DNA of 64,000 nt from Ramlibacter albus (lineage in GTDB: Bacteria; Pseudomonadota; Gammaproteobacteria; Burkholderiales; Burkholderiaceae_C), in contig NZ_JACORU010000001.1 of NCBI RefSeq assembly GCF_014297445.1, forward strand, positions 496,001 through 560,000, read 5' to 3'. Of this stretch, positions 7,171-18,100 are shown in pieces; within the stretch, counting starts at the first letter, position 1, and every line of letters starts with the position of its first letter. Both the position numbers and the translations under genes were made by a program. Under the pieces are notes generated by a model that did not search any database, had not been told where the DNA came from, and saw only the letters and a program-made list of their open reading frames with translations.

Positions 7171-9141
7171 TCAGGGTGTAGCCGGCGCGGGCGCGGGGCC
7201 CGACCACGTGCGATCGAGGCGCAAGGCGCCGCCCTCGGTGAGGCTGAGCGTGTCGCGCGCACGCGGCGTGCCGCCCACCAGCCGGCGCAGCACGTCGGCC
7301 ACCTTGAAGACGGCCGCCTCGCCCAGCACCTTCCACTGGTCCTGCGTCACGGGCTCCACCAGCATCGAGTTCATCTGCACCACCTGCAGCAGGTTGCCGC
7401 TCGGGCCGTCGGAGAGCGTCACCTTGACGTTGACGGGCCGCCCGGACGGCTGCTGCGGCGCCATCTTGACGGCGACGTCGACCTTCACCGCGGGCGAACG
7501 CTGGTCGAGCGTGAAGCGGCTCACGTTCATCACGTTCACCATCGACTGCCGGAAGTCGGCAAGCGATTCGTTCGGCACGCCGACGATCTCGCCGATGCCC
7601 ACCGGGCTGACCGGCGTGTTCGCCACCAGCCGGAAATGCTGCTGGCCGAACTGCGCCAGCGCACCATCGAGCTGCTTGGCGAGCGTCGGGCCGTCGTCCA
7701 CGTTGGTCTGCGCGTCGACGATGTCGTAGCCGACCGAGTTCATCACGCGGCCCATCGCATGCTCGAGATTGGCATGGATGATGTCGCGGTTGATCTCGGT
7801 GATGGCCACGCGGGCGGCGGCGCGCATCAGCTCCAGCTCGGTCTCGAAGCCGGACTGCTGCGCGGCCTGCATGCTTTGCAGCAGCGCGCGGTCGTCGGCC
7901 AGCGCCTGGTTCCAGATGCCCATCTCGTGCCGCAGCAGCTCGTAGCGCGACACGGCCACGTGCGTCTGCGCCATCACGGCCATGGTGAGCGCTTCGCGCC
8001 TCGCGCGGTCCAGCTCCACGTTGGCTTTCTGGGCGCGCTGCATCGCCGGCAGCGACAGCAGCTTCAGCAGGTTCAGCGCGACGCCGCCGGTGGCGTCCAC
8101 CCACTCGTTGTTCACGAGGAAGCGGTTGCTGTCGTAATTGGGGCCGAACGCGAGGCTCAGGTTGGGCATGAGCGAGAGCAGCTGCCGCTTGCCCTCGTCG
8201 GCGGTGATGCGCACGCGCAGCCGCTCCTCGGCCAGTTCGGGCCGGCGCTCCAGCGCCATCGCGGCAAGGTCTTCGGCGCGCGTCGTGAGCTCGGGCGCCA
8301 CGAGGGCCGCCGTGCTCGCGGGGCCCGCGATACGGTAACGCTCGCCGGGCGCGATGCCCACCAGCTCCGAGAACTCGCTGCGCCACTGCGCGAGCTCCTG
8401 CCGGCGCTGGCTCAGCTGCTGCTGCAGGTCCAGCAGCGAGCGGCGGTAGGCAATGATCTGCAGCGGCGACATGAGCCGGCGCGACTCGATCAGCCGCGAG
8501 CGCTCGGCCGCCTGGTCGATCTGCTCGATCATCTTGTCCATCTGCGGCAGCAGGCGCTGCGCGGCCTCGGCGCGCCACCACGCGAGGCGCACATCCTGCA
8601 CGAGGTTCTGCAGCGCGCGGCGGCGCCGCTCCTCGGCGATGAGCACGTTGTCGGCGTTCTGCCGCGCACGGAAGTAGCTCAGGCCGAAGTCGAGCACGTT
8701 CCACGACAGCGCCGCGTTCGCGGTGCTGCGGATGCGCTCGCTCGCAGCCGACGGCGTGGTGGAGATCGTGCCGTCCGGCTGGTAGCCGACGCCGAAAGCG
8801 TCGTTGTTGCGCCAGCTGTAGCCGGCCGACAGCGCCAGGCGCGGGAGCATGTCGTAGCGCGACACGTCCAGCTGGCCCGACTGCACCATCTGCTCCATCT
8901 GCCGCACGCGCAGCTCGAGGTTGTTGCGGATGGCGCGCGCCGTCGCGTCGGGCAGCGTCATCGGGCCCTTCACGGGTTCCAGCCGCGCGGTGATCGCGGC
9001 CAGGTCCTGCTGCGCCTGCGTGGAGTTCTCCTGCAGCGTCAGCGGCCTGGGCATGACCGAGCAGCCCGCCAGCAGGGCGGCTGCGCCCAGGCTGCACAGG
9101 GCCCGCGGGCCACGCCATTTCTCCTTCCTCACGACGTCCAT
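7171..9141 (-). CDS. TolC-like outer-membrane efflux lipoprotein with extended C-terminus
   Basis: The chosen start (9141) follows a GAGAGA ribosome-binding site and places a lipoprotein signal at the N-terminus with lipobox LAGC (Cys27); the longer frame to 9228 overlaps the giant gene. Residues about 60-480 have the two long coiled-coil blocks of the outer-membrane efflux family (for example ALSWNVLDFGLSYFRARQNA and NLVQDVRLAWWRAEAAQRLL). The last 170 residues, after the point where TolC homologues normally stop, form an extra domain with no family I recognise. At 656 residues it is well above the usual TolC size. It begins 25 bp after the giant gene's stop, indicating that channel and substrate are co-expressed. 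Confidence 0.85.
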   Translation of the reverse strand: MDVVRKEKWRGPRALCSLGAAALLAGCSVMPRPLTLQENSTQAQQDLAAITARLEPVKGPMTLPDATARAIRNNLELRVRQMEQMVQSGQLDVSRYDMLPRLALSAGYSWRNNDAFGVGYQPDGTISTTPSAASERIRSTANAALSWNVLDFGLSYFRARQNADNVLIAEERRRRALQNLVQDVRLAWWRAEAAQRLLPQMDKMIEQIDQAAERSRLIESRRLMSPLQIIAYRRSLLDLQQQLSQRRQELAQWRSEFSELVGIAPGERYRIAGPASTAALVAPELTTRAEDLAAMALERRPELAEERLRVRITADEGKRQLLSLMPNLSLAFGPNYDSNRFLVNNEWVDATGGVALNLLKLLSLPAMQRAQKANVELDRARREALTMAVMAQTHVAVSRYELLRHEMGIWNQALADDRALLQSMQAAQQSGFETELELMRAAARVAITEINRDIIHANLEHAMGRVMNSVGYDIVDAQTNVDDGPTLAKQLDGALAQFGQQHFRLVANTPVSPVGIGEIVGVPNESLADFRQSMVNVMNVSRFTLDQRSPAVKVDVAVKMAPQQPSGRPVNVKVTLSDGPSGNLLQVVQMNSMLVEPVTQDQWKVLGEAAVFKVADVLRRLVGGTPRARDTLSLTEGGALRLDRTWSGPAPAPATP

Positions 9142-9166
9142 CGTTCTCTCTTTCTGTTGGTCGCTG

Positions 9167-12100
9167 TCAGGCCCTGCTGCGGCCGGGGCTGGCAGGGCGT
9201 TTCGCGGCCTTCTGCGCGGCCAGCGCATCCAGCAAGGCTTCGTCCGCCTTCGCCGGCGTCTGGTCCCGGGCCGCCTTGATCTGGTCGGCGAAGCGCGCCG
9301 CGGCTCGCTTCACGGGCTTGTCCTTCTCGGCCTTCGACACCTTGGCCGGCGGCTCCTCGTCAGGCGCAGCCTTTTCCTCGTCCGGGACCGCCGCGTCGGG
9401 CTGCGCCTCGGGCGGCGGCAGCGGACGGTCCAGCAACACGGAGGGGTCACCGACCGTGATGGTGAACTGAGTTCGCGCTTCGACTCCAAGGTTGTCCCGC
9501 GCAATGATGCGGATTTGCAACACGCCGACGAAGTCGGCGGGCGGGTTGCCCGTGAGCTTGCCGCTCACGCCGTCGAAGGTGACCCACGTCGGCAGCGGCT
9601 CGCCGGTGACCAGCGAGGCCTCGAGGCGCACCGTGGCGCGCGGGTTCGTGTGCACGAACGCGTCCACGGGCACGCTGAAGGACATCGCGCGGCCCACGCT
9701 GAACGCCTGGTCCGGGATCGGCTGGAAGCGCACCAGCATGTCGCCGCTTTGCGTCGTTGACGCGATGCCGAGCTCGCGCGCGGACATGCGCGCGGCGGGG
9801 AAGCCTGCGAGCGTGCTGTCGAGCGGGCCGCCTGCGGGCAGCACGGGCGCCGCCGGCGTTGCGAGCGCGACGGGCGAGCCGGCGGGCGAAACACCTTGCG
9901 ACGCGCTCTCGGCGGGCGCTTGCGGTTCGGGCGCAGGTGCGGTCGCCGGTGCGGGTGCGGATGTGGCGCCCGGCAGCGTGCGTACAGGGCTGCTGTCCTG
10001 CAGCGACGCGCCGATCGCGGTGTCGCCCACGATCGTGAACGTCGTGCGGGCCTGGCGGCCGCCGTCGTCGCGCGCGATCACTTCCACTTGCAGCGTCGGT
10101 ACGCCCTGCCCCGCCGGCGCGCGGCCATTGAGCAGGCCCGTGACGCCGTCGAAGTTCAGCCAGCCCGGCAGCGCCGTGCCGTCGACCATGCGCGCTTCGA
10201 GCGTGACGATGGCCTTCGGGTCCGTGTGCACGAACGCGTCGCGCGGCACGGTGAAGCTCAGGCCCGTCGGCGTGCTGCCCAGGTCGGGGATGCCGTTGAG
10301 CACGGCGAGCGACGCACCGTCGCGGGTGGTCGCGGCGGAGAGGCCGCCCACGGGCGCTGCGGACTGCGTCGCGCCGGCGTCGGCACCCGTGACGGTGGAC
10401 GCACGCACGGCCGGGAAGCCGACCAGCGTCGACTCGAGCACGGCCGCGCCCGGGTCTGCGGGCGGCGGTGCACTGATCGCGACGCTTGGCGCACCGGCCG
10501 CGGGCGCGGCGGCCGGCGCGGCAGGCGACGCGACGGGCGGGGCGATCGGCGAGGGCACAGCGACGGGTGCGACGTTGGACGTCAGCGAGTTGTTCTGCAC
10601 GTAGCCCGACGCGATGAACTGGTTCGCCGTGTCGTTGACCGAGTTCGTGTCCGACACCGGCGGGACGGGCGACTGCGCGATGGCCTCGATCACCAGCGGC
10701 ACGGGCGGCGGCGGCGCGACCGGCTGCACGGCCACCAGCGCGGGCGCCGGCACGATGACCGGCTGCGGCGCCGGTGCGGGCGGGGTGGGCGCGGCGGTCG
10801 GCGCGGGCGCGGGTGCCTGCGTCGGTGCGGGTGTCGGTGCCTGTGTCGGTGCCGAAGTCGGCGGCGGCGTTGCGGCCGGGGGCTCGGTCGGCGCGGGCGT
10901 CGGCGGCGGAGTGGCAGCGGGCGGTTCGGTCGGCGCGGGTGTGGCCGGCGGTTGCGTCGGCGCGGGCGTGGGGGCCTGCGTCGGTGCAGGTGTGGGGGCC
11001 TGCGTCGGTGCGGGCGTGGGAGCCTGCGTGGGTGCGGGCGTCGGTGCCTGTGTCGGTGCGGGCGTCGGTGCCTGTGTCGGTGCGGGCGTGGGGGCCTGCG
11101 TGGGCGCGGGTGTCGCCGGCGGCTCCGTCGGCGCAGGCGTGGCGGGCGGCTGCGTCGGTGCGGCTGTCGCGGGCGGCTGCGTGGCCGGCGGCTGCGTCGC
11201 CGGGTTCTCGTCGACGTCGCGCACGTTGAGGTTCACCGTCACGCCGCTGGACCAGTTGCCCGCGAGGTCGCGCGCCTGCACGGCCACCGTGAAGCTGGGC
11301 TGCCCCGCCTCGAAGTCGTTGCTGGGCGCACCGGCGGCGGCACCCGCCGCGGTGAGGCTGATCGCACCCGCATTCGAGATGGCGTAGTAGCCGTCCGAAC
11401 TGACGCTCGTGCGCGTGGCCGCGAAACGGTAGTCGGTGACACCGACCGCATCCGTCGCCTTGACCGCACCCACGACGGCGCCGGTGGCCTGGTTCTCGTC
11501 GTACGTGAACGTCTGGCCGGCCGCGATCACGGGCGGCGTGTCGTCGATGTCCGCGACATTGAGCTTGATGTTCGCGGCGGCCGACCAGTGGCCCGCGGCA
11601 TCGCGCGCCTGCACGGCAAGCGTGAAGGTGTTCGGCGTTGTCTCGAAGTCGTTGCTGGCCGCGTTGGCCGCGGCGCCGGCGGCCGTCAGCTTGACCTGGC
11701 CGGTGGCCGAGATCGTGAAGAAACCGTCGTCGCTGGTCGTGGTGCCGTTGGCGAACTGGAAGCCGGTCACGCCGGTGTCGTCCGTCGCCGCAACCGTTGC
11801 CAGGATGTCGCTCGTGGCCCGGTTCTCGTCGTAGGTGAACGTCTGGCCGGCCTTCACCGTCGGCGGCGTATCGTCGAAGTCGGCGACTTCGAGCACCACG
11901 TCGGTGGCGGTGGACCAGTTGCCCGCGGCGTCGCGCGCCTGCACCTTCACGGTGAAGGTGTTGGGCGTGATCTCGTAGTCGTTGCTGGCGGAGCCGGCCG
12001 CTGCACCCACCGAGGTCAGCCGGATGCGGCCGCTCGTGTCGATCGTGAAGGAGCCGTCGTCGCTGAAGGTGGTGCCGTTGGCGAACCTGAAGCCGGTGAC

Positions 12101-15100
12101 CGCCACGTCGTCGAACGCGGTCACGGTGCCGAGGATGTCGCTCGTGCCGCGGTTCTCGTTGTACGTGAACGTGAGGCCTGTCGAGACGATCGGCGCCGAC
12201 GTGTCGCCCGCCGGCGGCGGGGGCGGCGGCGGCGGGGCCGGCGAGTCGCTGAGGTCGTTGACGTTGAGCGTGACTTTCGTCGCGGCCGACCAGTTGCCCG
12301 CGGCGTCGCCGGCCTGCACGCTGTGCGTGAAGGTGTTGGGCGCCGTCTCGAAGTCGTTCGCGGCCACGCCCGCGGAAGCGCCGGCCACCGTGAGGCGGAT
12401 CTTGCCGTCGTTGCCGATGGTGAAGTAGCCGTCGTCGCTGATCTGGCCGCCGTTCGAGAAGCGGTACGCCGTGACGGCGACGTTGTCGGTGGCGGCCACC
12501 GTGCCCAGCACGTCGGTGGTGCTGCGGTTCTCGTCGTAGCTGAACGACTGGTTCGCCGTGACGGTGGGCGCCGTCGGGTCGGCCGGCGGCGGCGGTGGCG
12601 GCGGCGCGTCGTTCACGTCGGCGACGTTCAGCGTCACATTGACGGCGGCGGACCAGTTGCCCGCGGCGTCGCCGGCCTGCACCGACTGCGTGAAGGTGTT
12701 GGGCGTCGTCTCGAAATCGTTCGAGGCGGCACTCGCCGCCGCGCCCGCCGTCGTCAGGCGGATCTTGCCGGCGTTGTCGACCGCGTAGTAACCGTCGGTG
12801 CTGACCTGGCCGCCATTGGCAAAGCGCCAGGCGGTGACCGCGACGTTGTCCGTGGCCGCGAGCGTGCCCAGCACGTCGCTCGTGGCGCGGTTCTCGTTGT
12901 ACGTGAAGGACTGGCCCGCGGTCACGACCGGCGCGGCATCGTCGAGGTCGGCGACGTTCAGTGTCACGTCGACCGCCGTGGACCAGTTGCCGGCTGCGTC
13001 CGATGCCTGCACGCCCAGCGTGAAGGTGTTCGGTGTCGTCTCGAAGTCGTTCGAGGCCGCAGCAGCGGCGGCACCGGCCGCGGTGAGCTTGATCTGGCCG
13101 CCGTTGCCGATGGTGAAGAAGCCGTCGCTGCTGGTCGTGCCGCCCGTGCTGAACTTGAAGCCGGTGACGGCGCGGTCGTCCGTCGCGGCAACCGTGCCGA
13201 GCACGTCCGAGGTGCTGCGGTTCTCGTTGTACGTGAATGCCTGGCTCGCCGTGATCGTCGGCGCCTTCGTGTCCGGCGTCGCGTCGGAGAGGTCCGCGAC
13301 CTTCAGCGTCACGTCCACTGCCGTCGACCAGTTCCCGGCCGCATCGCGTGCCTGCACGGCTTCCGTGAACGTGTTCGGCGCGGTCTCGAAGTCGTTCGCC
13401 GCACCGACGGTGCCCGCGGTCGTCAGAGAGATCTTGCCGCTGTTGTCGATCTGGAAGTAGCCGTCGGCGCTGATCGTGAGGCCGTTGGAGAAGCGGAAGC
13501 CGGTGACGCCGACCCCATCGCTCGCCGCGACGGTGCCCAGCACGTCCGACGAGCTGCGGTTCTCGTCGTAGGTGAACGCCTGGTTCGCGGCGACCACCGG
13601 GGCGATGTCATCCACATCCGTGACGTTGAGCGTCACGTTCGTGGCCGTCGACCAGTTGCCGGCGGCGTCGCGCGCCCGCACGCTCACCGTGAACGTGTTC
13701 GGCGTCGTCTCGAAGTCGTTGCTGGCCGCGTTGGCTGCCGCACCCGCCGTCGTCAACTTCACCTGCCCGTTGGCCGCGATGGTGAAGAAGCCGTCGTCGC
13801 TCGTGGTCGTGCCGTTGGCGAACTGGAAGCCCGTCACGCCCACCGCATCCGTCGCGGCGACCGTGCCGAGCACGGTGCTCGTGGAAGAGTTCTCGGTGTA
13901 GGCGAACGACTGGTTCGGCGTGACCACCGGGGGCGTCACGTCGTTCTCGTTCACGTCGGCGACGTTCAGCACCACGTCCACCGCCGTGGACCAGTTGCCC
14001 GCGGCGTCGCGCGCCTGCACGCCGTGCGTGAAGCTGTTGGGCGTGACCTCGAAGTCGTTGCTGGCGGCGCCGGCCGCCACGCCGGACGAAGTCAGCGTGA
14101 TCTTGCCGTCGTTGCCGATCTGGAAATACCCGTCGGCGCTGGTGCTGCCACCCGTGGCGCTGAAGCGGAAGCCGGTGACGCCGATGGCATCGGTGGCCGT
14201 CACGGTCCCGAGCACGTCGGATGCGCCGCGGTTCTCGTTGTACGTGAACGACTGGCTGCCGCCGACCACCGGCGCGACCGTGTCCGCGACGACGACCGTC
14301 GCCACCGCGCTCGCGTTGTTGTTCTCCGCGTCCTTGACCGTGATGGTGAAGGTGCGGTTGCCCGGCGTGAAGGCGGCCTTCGTGTCCTGGTACTGCAGCG
14401 CGCGCACGATGCCCTGTGCCTCGGCCGCGGTGAGGTTGCCGCCGCCGTTCCTGCTGACGACGAAGGCGCCGCCCGTGTAGGCGATGTCGACCGCGACACC
14501 CGCCACCGTGACGTTGCTCTGGTTCGTGAAGCCGGTGCCGTCCGCGCGTACCGCCGTGAGCGTGCCGATGGTCAGCAGCTCGTTCGCGCCGTCCGCGATG
14601 CTGCCCGCCACGATGGAGATCGTCGCGATCTTGTCGCTGGTCTCCGTCACCGTGGCCGCCGCACCGTCGTTGTCGAGGCTGACGATCGCGCCGTTCGCAC
14701 TCGTCACGCTGTAGGCGGAGCCCGCGGCGGCGGTGTCGAGGTCGATGGTGGGCGCCGAGGTGTCGTCGGCCACGTCCAGCACGTTGAGCGTGAGCGTGGC
14801 GGCCGGGGACCAGTTGCCCGCCGCGTCCGACGCCTGCATGGCGTAGGTGAAGCTGTTGGGTGCCGTCTCGTAGTCGTTCGACGCGACGCCGGCCGCGACG
14901 CCCGCCGTCGTGAGGCGGACCTTGCCGGTGCTGTCGATGGTGAAGTAGCCGTCGGCGCTGGTGGAGCCACCGGTGGCCTGGAAGCGCCAGCCCGAGATCG
15001 TGCCCAGGTTGTCGGTGGCCGTCATCGTGCCCAGCACGTCGGTGGTGGAGCGGTTCTCGTTGTAGCCGAAGGTCGCCGCATTGGCGGTCGGTGCGATCGT

Positions 15101-18100
15101 GTCGCTGACGGTGACCGTGGCCACCGCGCTGCCGGTGTTGTTCTCCGAATCCTTCACGCTGATCGTGAAGGTGCGGTTGCCGGTGGTGAACGCGGTCTTC
15201 GTGTCCTCGTACTGCAGCGCGCGGACGATGCCCTGCGCTTCGGCCGTGGTGAGGTTGCCGCCGCCGTTCTTGCTGATGACGTAGGCACCGCCGGTGTAGG
15301 CGATGTCGACGGCTGCTCCCGCGACCGTGACGTTCGACTGGTTCGTGTACCCCGTGCCGTCCGTGCGGACTGCGCTGAGGGTGCCGATCGTCAGCAGCTC
15401 GTTCGCGCCGTCGGGCGCGCTGCCCGCGGAGATGGAGATCGTCGCGATCCTGTCGCTCGCTTCCACCAGGGTCGCCGCATTCGCGTTGTTGTCCAGGCTG
15501 GTGATCGCGCCGTTCGCGCTCGTCACGCTGTAGTTGACACCGGCGGCCGCGCCGTCGAGGTCCAGCACCGGCGCGCTGCTGTCGTCGGCCGCATCCTGCA
15601 CGTTCAGCGTGATGGCGGTGGCCGTGCTCCAGTTGCCCGCCGCATCCCCGGCCTGCACGCTGTGCGTGAAGGTGTTGGGCGTGGTCTCGTAGTCGTTCGA
15701 CGCGATGCCCGCCGCTGCGCCCGCGGCGGTCAGCTTCACCTGGCCGCTGCTGTTGATGGTGAAGTAGCCGTCGGAGCTGATCGAACCGCCGGTAGCCGAG
15801 AAACGCCAGTTCGTCACGCCGACCGCGTCGGTGGCCGTCACCGTGCCGAGCGTGTCGGACGTCGCGCGGTTCTCCGTGTAGTTGATCGTCGTGCCACCGG
15901 TGACCGCCGGTGCGGTCGTGTCGGCCACGTTGACCGTCGCGGTGGCCGAGCCGGTGTTGTTGTTCGCGTCCTTCACGCTGATGGTGAAGGTGCGGTTGCC
16001 GGCGGTGAAGTTCGACTTCGTGTCCTGGTACTGCAGCGCGCGCACGATGCCTTGCGCTTCGGCCGTGGTCAGGTTGCCGCCACCGTTCTTGCTGATGACA
16101 TAGGCGCCGCCCGTGTAGGCGATGTCGACCGCGACACCCGCGACTGTGACGTTACCCTGGTTCGTGAAGCCCGTGCCGTCGGTGCGCACGGCCGCGAGCG
16201 TGCCGATGGTGAGCAGCTCGTTGGCGCCATCGGGCGAGCTGCCTGCCGAGATGCTGATCGTGGCGACCTTGTCGCTCGCTTCGACCAGCGTCGCGGCGTT
16301 GCCGTTGTTGTCCAGGCTGGTGATCGCGCCGTTGGCGCTGGTCACGCTGTAGTTGACGCCCGAGGTCGCGCCGTCGAGGTCGACCACCGGTGCGCTGGAG
16401 TCATCGGCGGCGTCGTCCAGCACGTTCAGCGTGACGTTGGTCGCCGCGCTCCAGTTGCCCGCCGCGTCGCCGGCCTGCACGCCGTGCGTGAAGCTGTTGG
16501 GCGTGGTCTCGAAGTCGTTGCTGGCCGCATTGGCCGCGGCGCCGGCGGTGGTCAGCTTGATCCGGCCGCTGCTGTCGATCGTGAAGTACCCGTCGGAGCT
16601 GATCGAAGCGTTGGTCGCGGAGAAGCGCCATTGCGTCACGCCGATCGCGTCGGTGGCGGTTACGGTGCCGAGCGTGTCGGTGGTCGAGCGGTTCTCGGTG
16701 TAGCTGATGGACGTGCCGCCGGTGACGGTCGGCGCGGTCGCATCGGTCACGGAGACGGTCGCCGTCGCGCTGGCCGTGTTGTTGTTGGCGTCCTTCACGG
16801 TGAGCGTGAAGGTGCGCGTGCCGGTCGTGAAGCTGGTCTTCGTGTCCTGGTACTGCAGCGCGCGCACGATGCCCTGCGCCTCGGCCGTGCCCAGGTTGCC
16901 GCCGCCGTTCCTGCTGATCACGTAGGCACCGCCGGTGTAGGCGATGTCGACCGCGACACCCGCGACCGTGACGTTCGACTGGTTCGTGTAGCCCGTGCCG
17001 TCCGTGCGGACTGCGGTGAGCGCGCCGATGGTCAGCAGCTCGTTCGCGCCGTCGGGTGCGCTGCCCGCCGAGACGGAGATCGTCGCGATCCGGTCGCTCG
17101 CTTCGACGATCGTGGCCGCGCTGCCGTCGTTGTCGAGGCTCACGAGGGCGCCGTTGGCGCTGGTCACGCTCCAGTTGACGCCGGCGGTCGCGCCGTCGAG
17201 GTCGAGGACCGGGGCGGTGTTGTCGTCGGTCGTGTCGTCGAGGACGTTCAGCGTGACGGCCGTCGCGGTGCTCCAGTTACCTGCCGCGTCACCCGCCTGC
17301 ACGCTGTGCGTGAAGGTGTTGGGCGTGGTTTCGTAGTCGTTGCTGGCGATGCCGGCGGCCGCCCCGGCGGCGGTGAGCTTGATCTTGCCGGTGCTGTCGA
17401 TGGTGAAGTAGCCGTCCGAGCTGACCTGGCCGCCGGTGGCCGAGAAGCGCCAGTTGGTCACGCCGACCGCGTCGGTGGCCGTCACAGTGCCCAGCGTGTC
17501 GGAGGTCGTGCGGTTCTCGGTGTAGTTGACCGTCGTGCCGCCAGTGATGGTTGGCGACGTCGTGTCGCTCACGGCCACGGTCGCGGTCGCGCTCGCCGTG
17601 TTGTTGTTCGCGTCCTTCACGGTGATCGTGAACGTGCGGTTGCCGGCGGTGAACGCGGACTTCGTGTCTTCGTACTGCAGCGCCCGGACGATGCCTTGGG
17701 CTTCAGCCGTCGTGAGGTTGCCCCCACCGTTCTTGCTGATGACGTAGGCACCGCCGCTGAACGCGATGTCCACCGCGACACCCGCAACCGTCTGGTTCGT
17801 CAGATTCGTGAAGCCCGTGCCGTCGGTGCACGACGCCGTCAGCGTCCCGATGGTCAGGAGCTCGTTCGCGCCATCCGGCGAACTGCCGACGGAAACCGAG
17901 ATCGTCGCGATCTTGTCACTCGCCTCGACGATGGTCGCGGCGTTACCGTTGTTGTCTAGGCTCACGATCGCGCCGTTGGCGCTCGTGACGCTGTAGTTCA
18001 CGCCGCTCGTGGCGCCATCGAGGTCCAGCACCGGCGCGGTCGTGTCGTCCGTCGTGTCGTCGAGCACGTTCAGCGTCACTGCCGTCGCCGTGCTCCAGTT

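Noticed and set aside
6325..9279. 984-codon plus-strand frame opposite the TolC-like and adaptor genes
   Set aside because: The minus-strand genes have clear domains, signal peptides and ribosome-binding sites; the plus frame has none.
9896..17959. Open plus-strand frame of 2,687 codons opposite the giant gene
   Set aside because: Its translation is Arg/Val/Gly/His-rich low-complexity sequence following the 822-bp period of the sense repeats; it is the complement of a repetitive, strongly codon-biased gene.
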